From positions 15,347,001 through 15,411,000 of the forward strand of contig NC_069376.1 in assembly GCF_021730395.1 (NCBI RefSeq): DNA of 64,000 nucleotides. Reading direction: 5' to 3'. The stretch comes from Mercenaria mercenaria. Its lineage: Eukaryota > Mollusca > Bivalvia > Venerida > Veneridae. A program made the translations under genes and the position numbers. Shown piece after piece: positions 23,232 to 34,902 of the stretch; within the stretch, counting starts at the first letter, position 1; every line of letters begins with the position of its first letter. Under the pieces are notes generated by a model. It searched no databases, was not told the origin of the DNA, and saw only the letters and a list, made by a program, of their open reading frames with translations.

Positions 23232-24170
23232 TTAAGGTATTAGACCACTAATAGAGAACCTTCTTTTGGGAAAGTATTCAATTCCTATCATAAACCTACT
23301 TTACTGCAGTTCTTAGGGGTGCGTAGGTTCAAGCCCTACTGGGACCAAATTTTTTTTCCTTATTTTCCTTTTTTACTAGTAAGTTTTTACTTCTTTCAAG
23401 AAGGTGCTAGGTGCTAGCCGGTGCTAGGGGTCGTGGGCAGTGTTGCATTTTCCATTACTGCTCATGAACAGACTCAATCAAACCGAGTCTGCAATTTTCA
23501 CTGTTTGCATTGTTCTCGATGCTTCCGAGGGATCTACTTTCCAGATTTTATTATTGATTTTTTGTACAAAAATGGAAAAAGATGAATCTTATAAGCGGTT
23601 TCTTGGTGTTCAAAGTGAATTTACTACTTAAACAGAAGGGGTAGAGTTACACATCTTGAAAAATATTAAGTTACATGTGGTGAAAGTTCTCTATTTTGTT
23701 TTTTACTCTTAGATTATATATTGTGGAAGAAATTTAGGTAGGTTTTACACCTTCCCTAAGTTTATTTTTAAATGGATTAAGCAAAATCCAAAACAGAAAC
23801 ACATCATTCAACCTTTTTTTTTCAGTGTTGAAGTAAGAATTCTGTCTCATTAAATCTGTTTACTTGAGGTACCATAGAAAAACTGACATTGACATTTTTA
23901 TTTTGTGTTTTATAATTGTTTATCAATAGTTTCATGTTTCTTCTATTGAAATTAATGGTAAAATGAGTTCTCTGCAAACGTTTTGGATAGTGGCTATCAC
24001 TTTGAAATTTGTCTCTACTTGAGCTTGAGGAGATACCATAAGTTATTCAAAATTTATAAAAAACGGCACAGTAAAAGTTGTTTAAAATAGTGCAAAACAC
24101 GGTTACCTTTCAGAATATATCAAGCAAATGCCATTTTGTAAACATTACTATTAGTGACCTAATACCTTAA
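23232..24170. mobile_element. TTAA-flanked TIR element, copy 1 (931 bp)
   Basis: Both ends are TTAA followed inward by GGTATTAG(A/G)(C/T)CACTAATAG, an inverted repeat of about 21 bp. The second copy is at 56905-57687. Near the left end is a tRNA 3'-half-like segment: GTAGG-TTCAAGC-CCTAC forms a perfect T-arm, followed by TGGGACCA and a T run. TTAA duplications are typical of piggyBac-like and Kolobok-like elements, but the TIR start matches neither family as I know it. It is inserted in a tetraspanin intron. Confidence 0.75.
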
Positions 24171-24254
24171 ACTGAAGGACTGAAATCGCAATATAAATCT
24201 AACAAAATGATCAAATGTTAACTGTGAAGATAATTTTTGTATAAATGATCTTAC

Positions 24255-24338
24255 CTGAAACAACATAATTCCGATGCATATGCCAATGATAATGTCTGAA
24301 TGCAAGTTTATTTCGTCCCATATACTATCAAAGCAACC
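24255..24338 (-). CDS. Tetraspanin exon: end of LEL and start of TM4
   Basis: Bounded by TATTGTAG and CAG|GTAAG; 84 nt, phase 0 on both sides. It reads GCFDSIWDEINLHSD and then IIIGICIGIMLFQ, the conserved GC of the loop followed by the first half of TM4. An 84-nt exon at this place is common in tetraspanin genes. Confidence 0.85.
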
Positions 24339-24720
24339 CTACAATACATATTTCTGTGACACAAAGAATCGAACAAAATGATGAGATTGAAAACTAAATA
24401 CGGCTTGTCAACTTGAAATACATTTGATATCTATTTTCAGTCACGTTACGCACACTAGCTTCGGTGGTTTTTTTTTTTTTATTATTATTATTATTATTTT
24501 CCATTTGCCAATTTAAATATTACTAGTTTCACAGAATTCCAAACATCGTGGTGCATCTATTGCTGTTTCATACGATGTACTTTGCCCATATCCAAACCCA
24601 TACGTATCATTAGATTGATCAGTTGCGTCATCTGCTAGGTATGCACGTTATTTCAGTACAACCTGAAATTGGTGGTGGTATGAAAATTGTTGCTCGACTG
24701 TCAGTCAAAAATATACTTAC

Positions 24721-24906
24721 CTTAGTATTTAAAAATGTGTATGTTGAATTTGTCGAAGTTGTCGAATATGTCGACCTACGCAAATTACTGTCATATAACA
24801 ACGCCTCAGTTTGACACAACAGTGGATCGCTGGGTTTAGGATTTTCTGGATCTTTGTTGCTAAGGACACAACAGGTCTGTGGCACATACATCGTGTATTG
24901 CAACTC
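24721..24906 (-). CDS. Tetraspanin exon: variable part of the LEL
   Basis: Bounded by TCCTTAAG and AAG|GTAAGT; 186 nt, phase 0 on both sides. YVPQTCC matches the VPxSCC signature of the large extracellular loop and a further Cys follows (LLCQTEALL). The C-terminal part (STYSTTSTNSTY) is Ser/Thr-rich with one N-glycosylation site (NST). Confidence 0.85.
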
Positions 24907-26650
24907 CTTAAGGAGAATAAAATATGATAAAATAAAAATGCGCTCACAGTGAAATTCTCATGTACATGTCAATTTTGCTATTAATGCATAACCGTTTACA
25001 GAAAACAACTGATATTAAATAGTACAGAAAGTTTCATTTCAAAGATTACAAGTTGATTTGGTAGTATGTTTCTTTGTTGTTTTTGTTGTTGTTGTTGTTT
25101 TTTTTTTGTTTTATTTTTTTTTAATATCGTACGTTTTGTCGCTATTAAATAGCACTTACCTTGAGAACAATGTTATATTTTTGACAACCTGATTAGGTAT
25201 ACTTTCTGATAATATGTGTACTTGTGAAATATATTTCAGTTCAGTTTTGCGTGTTTTGCTGGCTAATAAAGAACGGTTTTGAGTTCTCTAGTCATTTAGG
25301 CCAAAGGCTGAAATAATCAATTACGACGCATGTGAATAAACAAAGAAGAAATCAATTCTAATACGTTCAAAATACACAAGGAAGGGATACTTATCTGGAA
25401 TCCTTTGTATGCGTAAATGGACGTAGCAAACTGAAATAGGCAAAGGCAGGTCATTTTGCGAAAATGTTTTAAACAACAGAGAAAAGCTTAGAAGTGTTAG
25501 AATATAATATTTAGTACAAATTAACAAATTATGTATGTTGTTTAGTATTTGTTTTTTGAAAAGCATTCCATTCACCAAATCACCAAGTGAACATTATAAG
25601 TCGCCGGTAGGAACTATATTTGATACGCTTTAGGATTCTGTCACTAATATAGAGAAGTTAATCCAAATGTGAAAAGAAAAGAAATGATAGATAGATCTAT
25701 TGTAAATGAAAGGAATATAAGGCAGTTAACGAAATGCTTACATAAAGGAATTAGGAGCTGAAAACTGAATAAGATTTTAATTATTTCAAAAGATAGATTT
25801 TTTTAGGAAAGTAAGAAAAATGTTGAAAGAACTTATCCCTACCCTATATTAACGACTCCTAGAGATTTCCAGCGAGCACTGATTGACTGAGTCTTTACCT
25901 GTGTCTACATCACGCTGCATATATCTTGTATATTTTGAATATACTACTGCAGACGAAAAATAAATCTATATGACCGCATGTAAGACAAGGGAAGTCAGTC
26001 TAAAGGCATAAGGGCATATTTTGCATATTTTGTGATTGTCTCTTTGTCTGTAAAAACAGTGTATAAATCGTGCTTTGTTTTACTTTATTGTCAAACAGTG
26101 GGCCTTTAATTAGAAGATGTATGATATAATTTTTCGAAATGTCTGGGTTACAAGAAATTATTTGCACTCATTATTTGAAAATATGAAAAGTATTTCCGTT
26201 CTTATTCGTAAGGATGCTGGCGCTAGGGTCTAAGAATGAAGCTTAGCGTGTATTTGGTAAACAAACGAATATATTAAGATGGTAAGAGTCCCAAACAAAA
26301 AAGGCCCAATAAACACTGTCAATAAACGCCACTAAAACCATATTCCGCAAGCGAGTTGTTAATCCAACAAACACCACCAAAACCGTGTTCCAATTTCACA
26401 TGTAAATGAGCTTAATGGATCGCTAATTAGCATATTAAATGTGTCACTTAACAGCACGCTAATGTAGCGCACAATAGATCGCTCAGTGGAACGTATATTC
26501 TAATATGGCTAACAATGCTTTTATCATCACAACGATGTTATGTTGACGTCACGTCAACGTGATATTTAGCGCCATGTACGCATCAAGAAATAGCCCTTTC
26601 AAATTTCATGAAATATTTTACTTAATAACATGTTTTAAACGAAATGTCGA

Positions 26651-26818
26651 GCGGAGCGGTGGTCTAGTGGATAAGGTGTCGGCCGCTCAATCCAGGGGTC
26701 GTGGGTTCGAGCCCCACTGGGGTCACGACCATGACTTCTTATTTGACACCAGTACTGGTTTTTCCAGGAAGCGGACTCGAGAGTGGTTTCAATAAGCTTG
26801 AAGCTTTCATCACAATCG
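26651..26818 (+). mobile_element. tRNA-derived SINE
   Basis: GTGGTCTAGTGGATAAGG (A-box) and GTGGGTTCGAGCCCCAC (T-arm/B-box with perfect stem) form the tRNA head. A body follows with TTTTTCCAGGAAGCGGACTC and a short tail. GAAATGTC before and GAGATGTC after look like the target duplication. The related repeat at 55990-56121 lacks this insertion at the matching place. Confidence 0.8.
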
Positions 26819-27045
26819 AGATGTCACATTGCACAAATGTTTTGAATAATTTATACACATACTAAATTAGTTATTCGCATTGCTGAATAATTCGCAATAA
26901 TTTTCGCTCGAACTGAATTCTGCCGCAAGACCGTTTCCGGTCCTGGCGTGTTTTAACAAATACCTACTATTGGCGCCATGCTTGGGCAAAGAAACAGTTT
27001 CATCATATTTGATATAAATTTTACAATAATGAACATATTAGAATC

Positions 27046-27148
27046 GAAATAATTTATAGCTTCGCCCTCGTGAAATTATTACGCCCGACGTATAACTGCC
27101 CATCGTGTATAAATAGTGATAAAGCACTGTTTTGCTATAAATTATTTC
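27046..27148. mobile_element. 103-bp foldback MITE
   Basis: GAAATAATTTATAGC and GCTATAAATTATTTC form perfect 15-bp inverted ends. Confidence 0.65.
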
Positions 27149-27157
27149 TTAAATAGA

Positions 27158-27275
27158 TCGTATAATGGAACGCATAATAGATCGTATAGTGGATCATTTA
27201 ATGGATCGCATAATGGATCATTTAATGGAACGCATATATAATAGATCGCTTAATAGATCACTCAATGGAATGCGT
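27158..27275. repeat. Tandem 12-13-bp repeat
   Basis: About ten units of A(T/A)(G/A)GATCGCATA / ATGGAACGCATA, varying at a few positions. Confidence 0.8.
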
Positions 27276-28210
27276 TTCATCAAACTGATACATTCCTAAC
27301 TACAGGCTGTATTTAATTGAAGCCTGATGCATTCAGTTTTGGCAAATCGTTTATGTTATTGGGTATAGCCTATATTTGCAGTCAAATATGCAGTAACTGT
27401 TGAAAAGGTCTTTCTGTTAAAATAATTCAAATATTATTTGTTAAATAATATATGTTATATATGATACAAATTTAGCAATCATTCAACATTTTCATGAACA
27501 TTTGGATGCAGTTTTATACAAATCGTTTGATAAATCATGCAGCTTACAGAAATCCCATCTTAAATTTTGTAAAATATGGATAGACAAAGAGAAACATACA
27601 TTTATTAACTAGTTTCCATATAAGAAAGTATACAGGTCATTTGAATCAGCATTTCAAAAACTATTGTGTTAGGTTGATAAATCTTTGAATTCTAACATAC
27701 AATGAAATCTATAAAGAACCACAATGTAAAATGAAATAACAACCACCATTTTTTCTTCAGTTAATCTATATCATGTCCAACCTTTACACTTACTACATAC
27801 GAAATGCACTAATTTCTGACCCTCTATTTTATACCTTAGATGGGATTACATAATATAACCTAGCAACTAGATGATCTGCTGTTATATGGTACATTGGATG
27901 GATTAAAACCATATGTTTCCTGATAAAAAGGGAGAAAGCCTTCTAAATGGCTCTGTAAAGTTAATATCTACCTTCAAAATCGCCATCCATTTAATGGAAC
28001 ACGTTCCGTTAGCGATCCATTGCAATAATTTCTTGATTGTTTCAATGGATCACTAATGGAACACGCTAACAAACACCAAAAATGCGGTTTTGTATAGTGT
28101 TTATAAGGTGTTTTATAGTGTTTATTAGAAAAAAAAATTGTTTGGAGTGTTTTGGGGTAACTTTTATCAAGATTTTTTTCAGCCTTTAAACGGAATGCAA
28201 TGCGCCGCAA

Positions 28211-28404
28211 TAGACCTTTCTAAAGCAAACGTAAATCGGAAACGGATTGCTGAATCCGTAAATGTTATTTGCAAATTATGGTCTAAGGAAGGTTACTATT
28301 GCATTACTATTGGATGAAATTGTCTCCCTGAGACCACAAATTAGCCTAAAATTTTACGGATTCAATATTCCGTTTCGTAATTACGTTTACGTTAGAAAGG
28401 TCTA
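28211..28404. mobile_element. 194-bp MITE with long imperfect TIRs
   Basis: TAGACCTTTCTAAAGCAAAC at the left mirrors GTTTACGTTAGAAAGGTCTA at the right. The inverted similarity (with GAATCCGTAAA and TTTACGGATTC) covers about 75 bp per arm. TA borders both ends. Confidence 0.8.
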
Positions 28405-28953
28405 GTAGCAGTTATAGTATAATGAAAGCCTCGGAGATACCGCAAAAAAAAAACAACAATTTATCGTGGAAGTATTTAGAGTTCTGATAGTGAATGTCAA
28501 GTAGCTGAATAAAAGTTCAGTGACATGAAAAGAAATCTGACAGTTACTTGTATAAAGGATTATTGATATAATGCATGTTTAAATATAACCGTTTCCATTA
28601 TTGATCGAGCGCAACTTATAAAATTTAATGAAGTTGGATTAAAATTAGAAGAAACAATACGATCACCCTGATTGTAGAGTTTTCCTTCGCATGAATATTA
28701 TACTTAATTTTCATGAGGCAAATTACTTTCCATGATATTATCGAAAAGGCTGGATGTATGCTGTCTTTTTATCTGCCTTTTCCATCGAAGACAGTCAAAT
28801 CGGATTACTAGATACAGTACGAGTTTTGTTTCAAAAGTGCTCTCTTACAACCATAATAAGACTGTTAAAGGTGGACGAACAACCAATTGTCCAAAGTTGA
28901 TAAAACACTTTATCAAAACATGTTTTGAAATTAAGTAAAACGTAAATACATAC

Positions 28954-29013
28954 CAAAACAGTGAAATTGATTGCGCTATAATCTTCTGGACCATATGATC
29001 CGCAACAGTGTAG
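28954..29013 (-). CDS. Tetraspanin exon: CCG motif of the LEL
   Basis: Bounded by TTTTATATAG and TTTTG|GTATGT; 60 nt, phase 0 on both sides. It reads LHCCGSYGPEDY, then SAINFTVL. CCG is the signature of the tetraspanin large extracellular loop, and the join to the exon at 24906 keeps the frame. Confidence 0.8.
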
Positions 29014-29049
29014 CTATATAAAATGAAAATATACATTAAGGAAGGTTAT

Positions 29050-30570
29050 TTCAGCATGTCACTAGGGCCTCTGCAGACACGTTAATACACGCAACAGAGG
29101 TGTAACTTCGCTATTTTTCCAAAAGATTTAGTGTATGTTTTCATAGATCAAAACATTATGATTCCGGTACTATGACCTACTTCTAAAATTTATATGACAC
29201 TTAGAGCATCAAATTTAAAACACACCAATTGATACCGCCTAAAATCGTACTCTAAATATAAATAATCGCACAAGATAAATGCGATACAATACCACAGGGT
29301 TATGAACTAAAATAGTCCAAATAATTTGACGTGTAGAACAAAGTTATAATGATTGAATGGTCGGTGTATTTAGAGAAACTAAGAAATATTGAAACAATGA
29401 AATAATCCACAGAGTACTGTTAAAGACAGAATAGACAGGGGGAGTAAGCGAGTAAGCAAATAATATAGGGGAGATGGCAGTGCATGTGAGGTGTGTGTAA
29501 TAAAGCCATTACATAAAAAGTATGATACATTAGTGTTAAAGCTATGATGTCGTCTTACTCTTTAACCCCATCACTCAACACACGTATTGAATTATATCGA
29601 TAACATCTTGTAGTCTCGAACAGCGTAACACTCAGAACTCGTTCAGGGGTCGTTGACGGGGAACTATTTAGCGTTTGGACATTTATAAAGTTTTTGTTTC
29701 GAGTGAAAATTTCCTAGACCATGCTTTGGACAGGACGACAACTCCGCTGCGACATCTCAGAAGGACGATTAGGAGTTACTTTTCTTGAAACGTCGGAAAT
29801 GAATACAATAATTGATTCTATTCAGTGGTTCTGTTCAATCATAGAAATTAAATCATGTAGTGATTCTACATTTTTTATAACTGTACTTAGATATGAAATT
29901 CAGATGGATCTACTGCTTTTGTAATCAATTCATGCAGATTCATATGTGTTTCAGGTTTAAGTGATAACTTAAAAGCACTGAAACAGATCAATGCCCTGCA
30001 CTGCGTGAATTAGTGGGTTAGAGAAGGTGTTCAGATACCTTTTATCATCAGACCTGTGAAGATTTGAACTTCAAAACCGCAGGTTCAAAAAACGTCAAAC
30101 ATTTTTCATAGATTCAGAAATAACTAGGCTGTTGACAAACGGTAACATGGAGAGATGTTGTGTCCAGGACACGTGTGTAAGAATAAGTTCCGTTAGTGAC
30201 AGACGTTAGGCAGCTAGGTTCTTTATGCAGCACACCAAAAGAAAAGAGAAATGAAGACGCACGTGGTACTGTAAAGCTTAAAATATCAGATGACAAGTTT
30301 GTAACTGTTGTAAATAAAGACAAGGGCTTATTTCTTATTCCCATTAGAAATGGAAGACAATATTTAGCCTTTAGATGGAGAAACTCTTGCTATGTCTGGT
30401 AAATGTGTAAATGTTTGAATTATGCTCTTAAAGACATCTGACATATGTCATTTTGGTTTACGCGTGCTGATGGCGTAAAGTTGTTGGCCACAATGAATCC
30501 ATAAAATCTTTTGAGAAGCTTTGCGAGGCTGTACAGGTCAGATTCGTACGGACATATTCAGCCACGGCCT
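29050..30570. other. No gene recognised
   Basis: Intron of the tetraspanin. A 68-codon plus frame at 30196-30402 has ordinary amino-acid composition but no splice context I trust. Confidence 0.4.
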
Positions 30571-30573
30571 ATG

Positions 30574-30576
<3 letters not shown>

Positions 30577-30604
<28 letters not shown>

Positions 30605-30611
30605 GCCCCCC
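30577..30611. repeat. Poly-C tract
   Basis: Twenty-eight uninterrupted C, a G, then six C. The G-rich strand could form quadruplexes. The length may be inflated or collapsed by sequencing. Confidence 0.9.
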
Positions 30612-32658
30612 GAGATTGTCACAGTTAGAAAAGGCAATATGGGCGGTGATTTCATTTGATGTCACTTCGCGCATATTGCCGGCAACACAAATATTGCAGC
30701 AGACGCATGATCATACAGAAAAACGGTTCGCGGACTACCAGAACGCTCAGATAGATCGTTTTAACAGTCAGTATTTTGACACTCTTTCAACGTCGCCAAT
30801 ACGTTAACAAAATAGTCCCAGACAGAAACAGAAAATGACAAATTTATACTAGAGGAATTTATGGCCAAAAAAACGTAAAGAATAAAGTTTGGTCTGATGA
30901 AACAGCAAACAGAATGCATTTTCCTTTAAATTAGCTAAAGGAACTGTCCGCTCTTAATAACAATGTTGTATATTTCTACAATGACACAGAGATTTGTAGC
31001 AGACTGTTTCTGACAAATAATGTTCATCGCTTTTTTACACAATGTGTACATAATACTTACTAAACAAAGACCGCCTCTGTACTTATTTAATGCGCTAGAC
31101 TACTTGTGCAAAGGCTTAATTCAGTGATGTGGTACAGATTTGTGTCGATTCAGACAACTAAGATAGAATCTTTGTTCAATGAAAAGCTCGTTTAAATGAT
31201 ATTGGGTCAAGGTAAAAGTCACGGTGACTAAAAGTGAAATTTTTTGCTGGTATCGTCATCGAAACTTACTTCCGTTCAAAAACATTTGATTGTGTTTAAA
31301 TATTGAAATGACACTTATGGTTTATAGGTATCTTATAGCATGTCAGTTGGCTAAGGATTAAGGTCAACATAACTGTATATAGTAGAAAAGCCAGTTTCCG
31401 CTAAATAACTTCAGTTTCTATTGATGGATTGAAATTAGTAGCTTACAGAAAAACACAACAAAGCTTGGATTGCATCTTGGGCCGATTGGGTCAGGTTCAA
31501 GGTCAGTATAACTGATTTAATTTGCAAAAAGATCAATCGTGGCGCAGTTGTCTAATGCGTTTTACCAAAACAATTTGTGTTGTGCAACGGATGGGTTGTA
31601 AAAAGAAACAAGAAGATGCCGTAAAGTCAAGGTAAAGGTCAAGGTCATAACTACTTAAAGTAGACTTTGATTATCTTTTTGTCGAAATCATGAATTCCAG
31701 AACGACAAAAATCGCACTGGCTTAGATCTAGCGGTGCCCGTAATAGTGGGGCGGGAATTCCAAAAATAGTTCAAATGACGATACAAACATGAAACTTTCA
31801 GGAAATAATAACTAGACCATAGGAACTTTAAAAGTGAAGTGGGCCCTTAAATATCTCTGCTCAATCAAGATGGCCGCCATTTTCAAAATGGCCGCCTAAA
31901 ATTAGTCTACAAGAATACATAAGATTGAAATAAAGCTACCAGGGGGGGGCCCTTCTTGCATTTATATTTGCCTAATATGCCTTTAATTCTTTGAGAACTC
32001 CCAACAGTTAATATTTTAATTATTTCAGGTAATGTAAACAAGATGGTGGCCATTTTCAAAATGGCCGCCAGTGCTATAACTAGAAATACTAGAAGTATAC
32101 ATATGGTTAATGAACAGATGTCAAAATATTAATAATCATCGAGCATTGGCTGAAATAAACGTATGTTGTTAGACTGACAACAATACATACATTTTGTAAT
32201 TAAATTTATTTGTTAATAAATATATTATTTGCAGTGATGATGGCAGTATTCAAAATGGCCGACTGAAGTCCAAATCATAAGTAAAATTTTCATCTAATCT
32301 TCATTAATCTGTTTATTAAAGGCCTATCAATACATTTCACATTAATTTATTGGTAATATCAATATCATAAGCAGTTTACACAAATGGATAATATTTTTAT
32401 ATGCAAATATATACATATATCTGATATCTACATATATCTGATTAATTTTATTTGATGTTATATTATGTAGAGGTGCAATATATTTATATATATCTTAATT
32501 AGAAGATACCAGATTTGTGTCCATGTAAATTGTCAAATCTTGAAATTGTTACTAATGAAGAGTTGAGCATGTGATTCTGCTATTCTGATACATTTTACCC
32601 TTTAAACGTTGAATTAACCTAACAGTTACACGAGCATAGCAAAGTGCATTAGTTAAGT

Positions 32659-33208
32659 TCACCCTGAAGCAGCTACAGAGTCTAGAGCCGCATGCTTTTT
32701 TTTCTGACAGCCACACTTCTGAAGTTCTTGACAAGATGCTGAAACTACAGGCATTGAAAACCAGAACGGTTTTATTTGTTTGTTATCTAGACATTCCCAG
32801 CCCCATTCCACAACATCTGGCAGAACTTGTATAGCTGACATTTATTGTGCCCATATTTGTCCAGCCTGATATGCAAAACGCTTTGGATGTTTATGCAACA
32901 CACCTTGAGTTGGTGGAATCCTATCATATGACCTTTGATTCTTGGCAAAAACAGATCAAATCTAGTCTGATTAACATTAACACATGAACTAGATCTGTCA
33001 TATAAAAATACTACAAACTGGTCAAGAATGTCCATATCTTCAATGGTAACGGCCTTAGGTCTGTTGGATAACCTACAAAATGTATTTGTAGCGTCTTCAT
33101 ACACGCACCACGTGTTCCACGCTGACAATTTTCCTTTACCACTGAAAGAAGAAACCGTATCACATCAATGCATGGAAAACCAAACGCTTTTTTATCAAGT
33201 TCACGCAC
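32659..33208 (-). pseudogene. Broken transposon-type gene with GCDT-family similarity (left-arm copy)
   Basis: Frames here include SAWNTWCVYEDAT and, further on, LQKCGCQKKKHA. In the right arm the homologous part reads HAFTGCDTVSSFSGKGK. From memory, a group of uncharacterised proteins repeated in many invertebrate and fish genomes has this HAxTGCDTxSxF segment and a Cys-rich CGCK tail near the C terminus. The function is unknown. Coding here is spread over different frames, so the copy is dead. Confidence 0.55.
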
Positions 33209-33384
33209 AATATCATGTATTGGAATCCATCGAAAGTGTTTGCCATGCCCAAATGAGATCCAAAGTTCTTTTAAATTGAGTTTACTAAAGCAGGAAATAG
33301 CTAGAACAACAATCTCTGTGTCAGTACTTTTATGATTGTTGTTCTAGCTATTTCCTACTTCAGTAAACCCAATTTAAAAGAACT

Positions 33385-33876
33385 TTGGATCTCATTTGGG
33401 CATGGCAAACACTTTCGATGGTTCCAATACATGATATTGTGTGTAAACCTGATAAAAAAGCGTTGGGTCTTCCATTATCCCATGCATTCACGGGATGTGA
33501 TACGGTTTCTTCGTTCAGCGGTAAAGGAAAATTGTCAGCGTGGAACACGTGGTGCGTGTATGAAGACGCTACAATCACATTTTGTAGGTTATCAAACAGA
33601 CCAAAGGCCATTCCCATTGAAGATATGGACATTCTTGAGCAGTTTGTAGTATTTTATATGACAGATCTAGTTCATGTGTTAATGTTAATCAGACTAGGTT
33701 TGATCTTTTTGCTAAGAAATAAAGGCCATATGATAGGATTCCACCAACTCAAGATGCGTTGCATCAACATTCAAAGCGTGCTGCATATCAGGCGGGACAT
33801 ATATGGGCACAATAAATGTCAGCTATACAAGTTTTGCCAGATGTTGTGTGGAATAGGGTTGGGAATGTCTAGATAA
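33385..33876 (+). pseudogene. Broken transposon-type gene with GCDT-family similarity (right-arm copy)
   Basis: The longest frame includes HAFTGCDTVSSFSGKGK, then LSAWNTWCVYED. The region downstream that corresponds to the Cys-rich tail is in another frame. The partner copy lies on the other strand of the left arm; the two differ by small indels. Confidence 0.6.
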
Positions 33877-34902
33877 CAAACAAATAAAACCGTTCTGGTT
33901 TTCAATGCCTGTAGTTTCAGCATCTTGTCAAGAACTTCAGAAGTGTGGCTGTCAGAAAAAACGCATGCGACTCTAGACTCTGTAGCTGCTTCAGGGTGAA
34001 TTTAACTTGAACTTTGCTATGCTCGTTTAACTGTTAGGTTAATTCAATGATTAAAAGGTAAAATGTATCACAATAGCAGAATTACATGTTCAGCTCTTCA
34101 TTAGTAACAATTTCAAGATTTGACATTTTACATGGACACAAATCTGGTATCTTCTAATTAAGATATATATAAATATATTGCACCTCTACATAATATAACA
34201 TCAAATAAAATTAATCAGATATATGTAGATATCAGATATATGTATATATTTGCATATATAAATATTATCTATTTGTGTAAACTGCTTATGATATTGATAT
34301 TACCAATAAATTAATGTGAAATGTATTGATAGGCCTTTAATAAACAGATTAATGAAGATTAGATGAAAATTTTACTTATGATTTGGACTTCATTAGGTCG
34401 GCCATTTTGAAAACTGTTGTCATCATTACAAATAATATCATTATTATCAAATAAATTTAATTACAAAATATATGTATTGCTGTAAGTCTAACAACATACG
34501 TATATTTCAGTCAATGCTCGTTGATATTTAATATTTTGACATCTGTTCATTAACCATAAGTATGTATATTTCTAGTTATAGCACTGGCGGCCATTTTGAA
34601 AATGGCCACCATCATGTTTATATTATCTGAAATAATTCAAATATTTACTGTTGGGAGTTCTCAATGAATGAAAGGCATATTAGGCAAATATAAATGCAAC
34701 AAAGGCCCCCTGGTAGCTTTATTTCAATCTTATGTATTCTTGTATACTAATAGGCGGCCATTTTGAAAATGGCGGCCATCTTGATTGAGCAGAGATAATT
34801 AAGGGCCCACTTCACTTTTGAAGTTCCTATGGTCTAGTTATTATTTCCTGAAAGTTTCATGCTTGTATCGTCATTTGCACTATTTCTGGAATTCCCGCCC
34901 CA

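Larger units (their letters stand above)
26310..28129. mobile_element. Non-autonomous element or patchwork, about 1.8 kb, with AATAAACACT ends
   Basis: CAATAAACACTGTC at the left resembles the reverse complement of the right end (CTAATAAACACTATA), followed on both sides by AAAACC and CCGCA. Inside are many copies of ATGGATCGC/ATGGAACGC, a SINE, a 103-bp foldback and a segment (26515-26650) repeated at 55990-56121. The TIRs are imperfect and the boundaries tentative. Confidence 0.45.
31744..34902. mobile_element. Giant palindromic transposon: two 1.57-kb arms around a 19-base spacer
   Basis: The left arm (31746-33314) and right arm (33334-34902) are inverted copies that look well over 90% identical. 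They run from GTGGGGCGGGAATTCC at the left end to GGAATTCCCGCCCC at the right, and meet at CTAGAACAACAATC / GATTGTTGTTCTAG. TA precedes the left end. Each arm has three copies of a palindromic motif around GCCATTTTGAAAATGGC (31868, 32043 and 32240 on the left; 34402, 34585 and 34752 on the right) and a broken copy of the same gene. Two elements may have joined head to head, or one element may have duplicated into a foldback. It is a DNA transposon by structure; the superfamily is not assigned. Confidence 0.8.

Noticed and set aside
25150-25200. Possible short exon ending in CAAG|GTAAGT on the minus strand
   Set aside because: Only 29-44 nt, does not fit between the phase-0 CCG and LEL exons.
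25390-25440. Exon-like FATSIYAYKGFQ with an acceptor and a GTATCC donor
   Set aside because: Resembles the end of a TM3 but lies downstream of the CCG exon and has no good donor.
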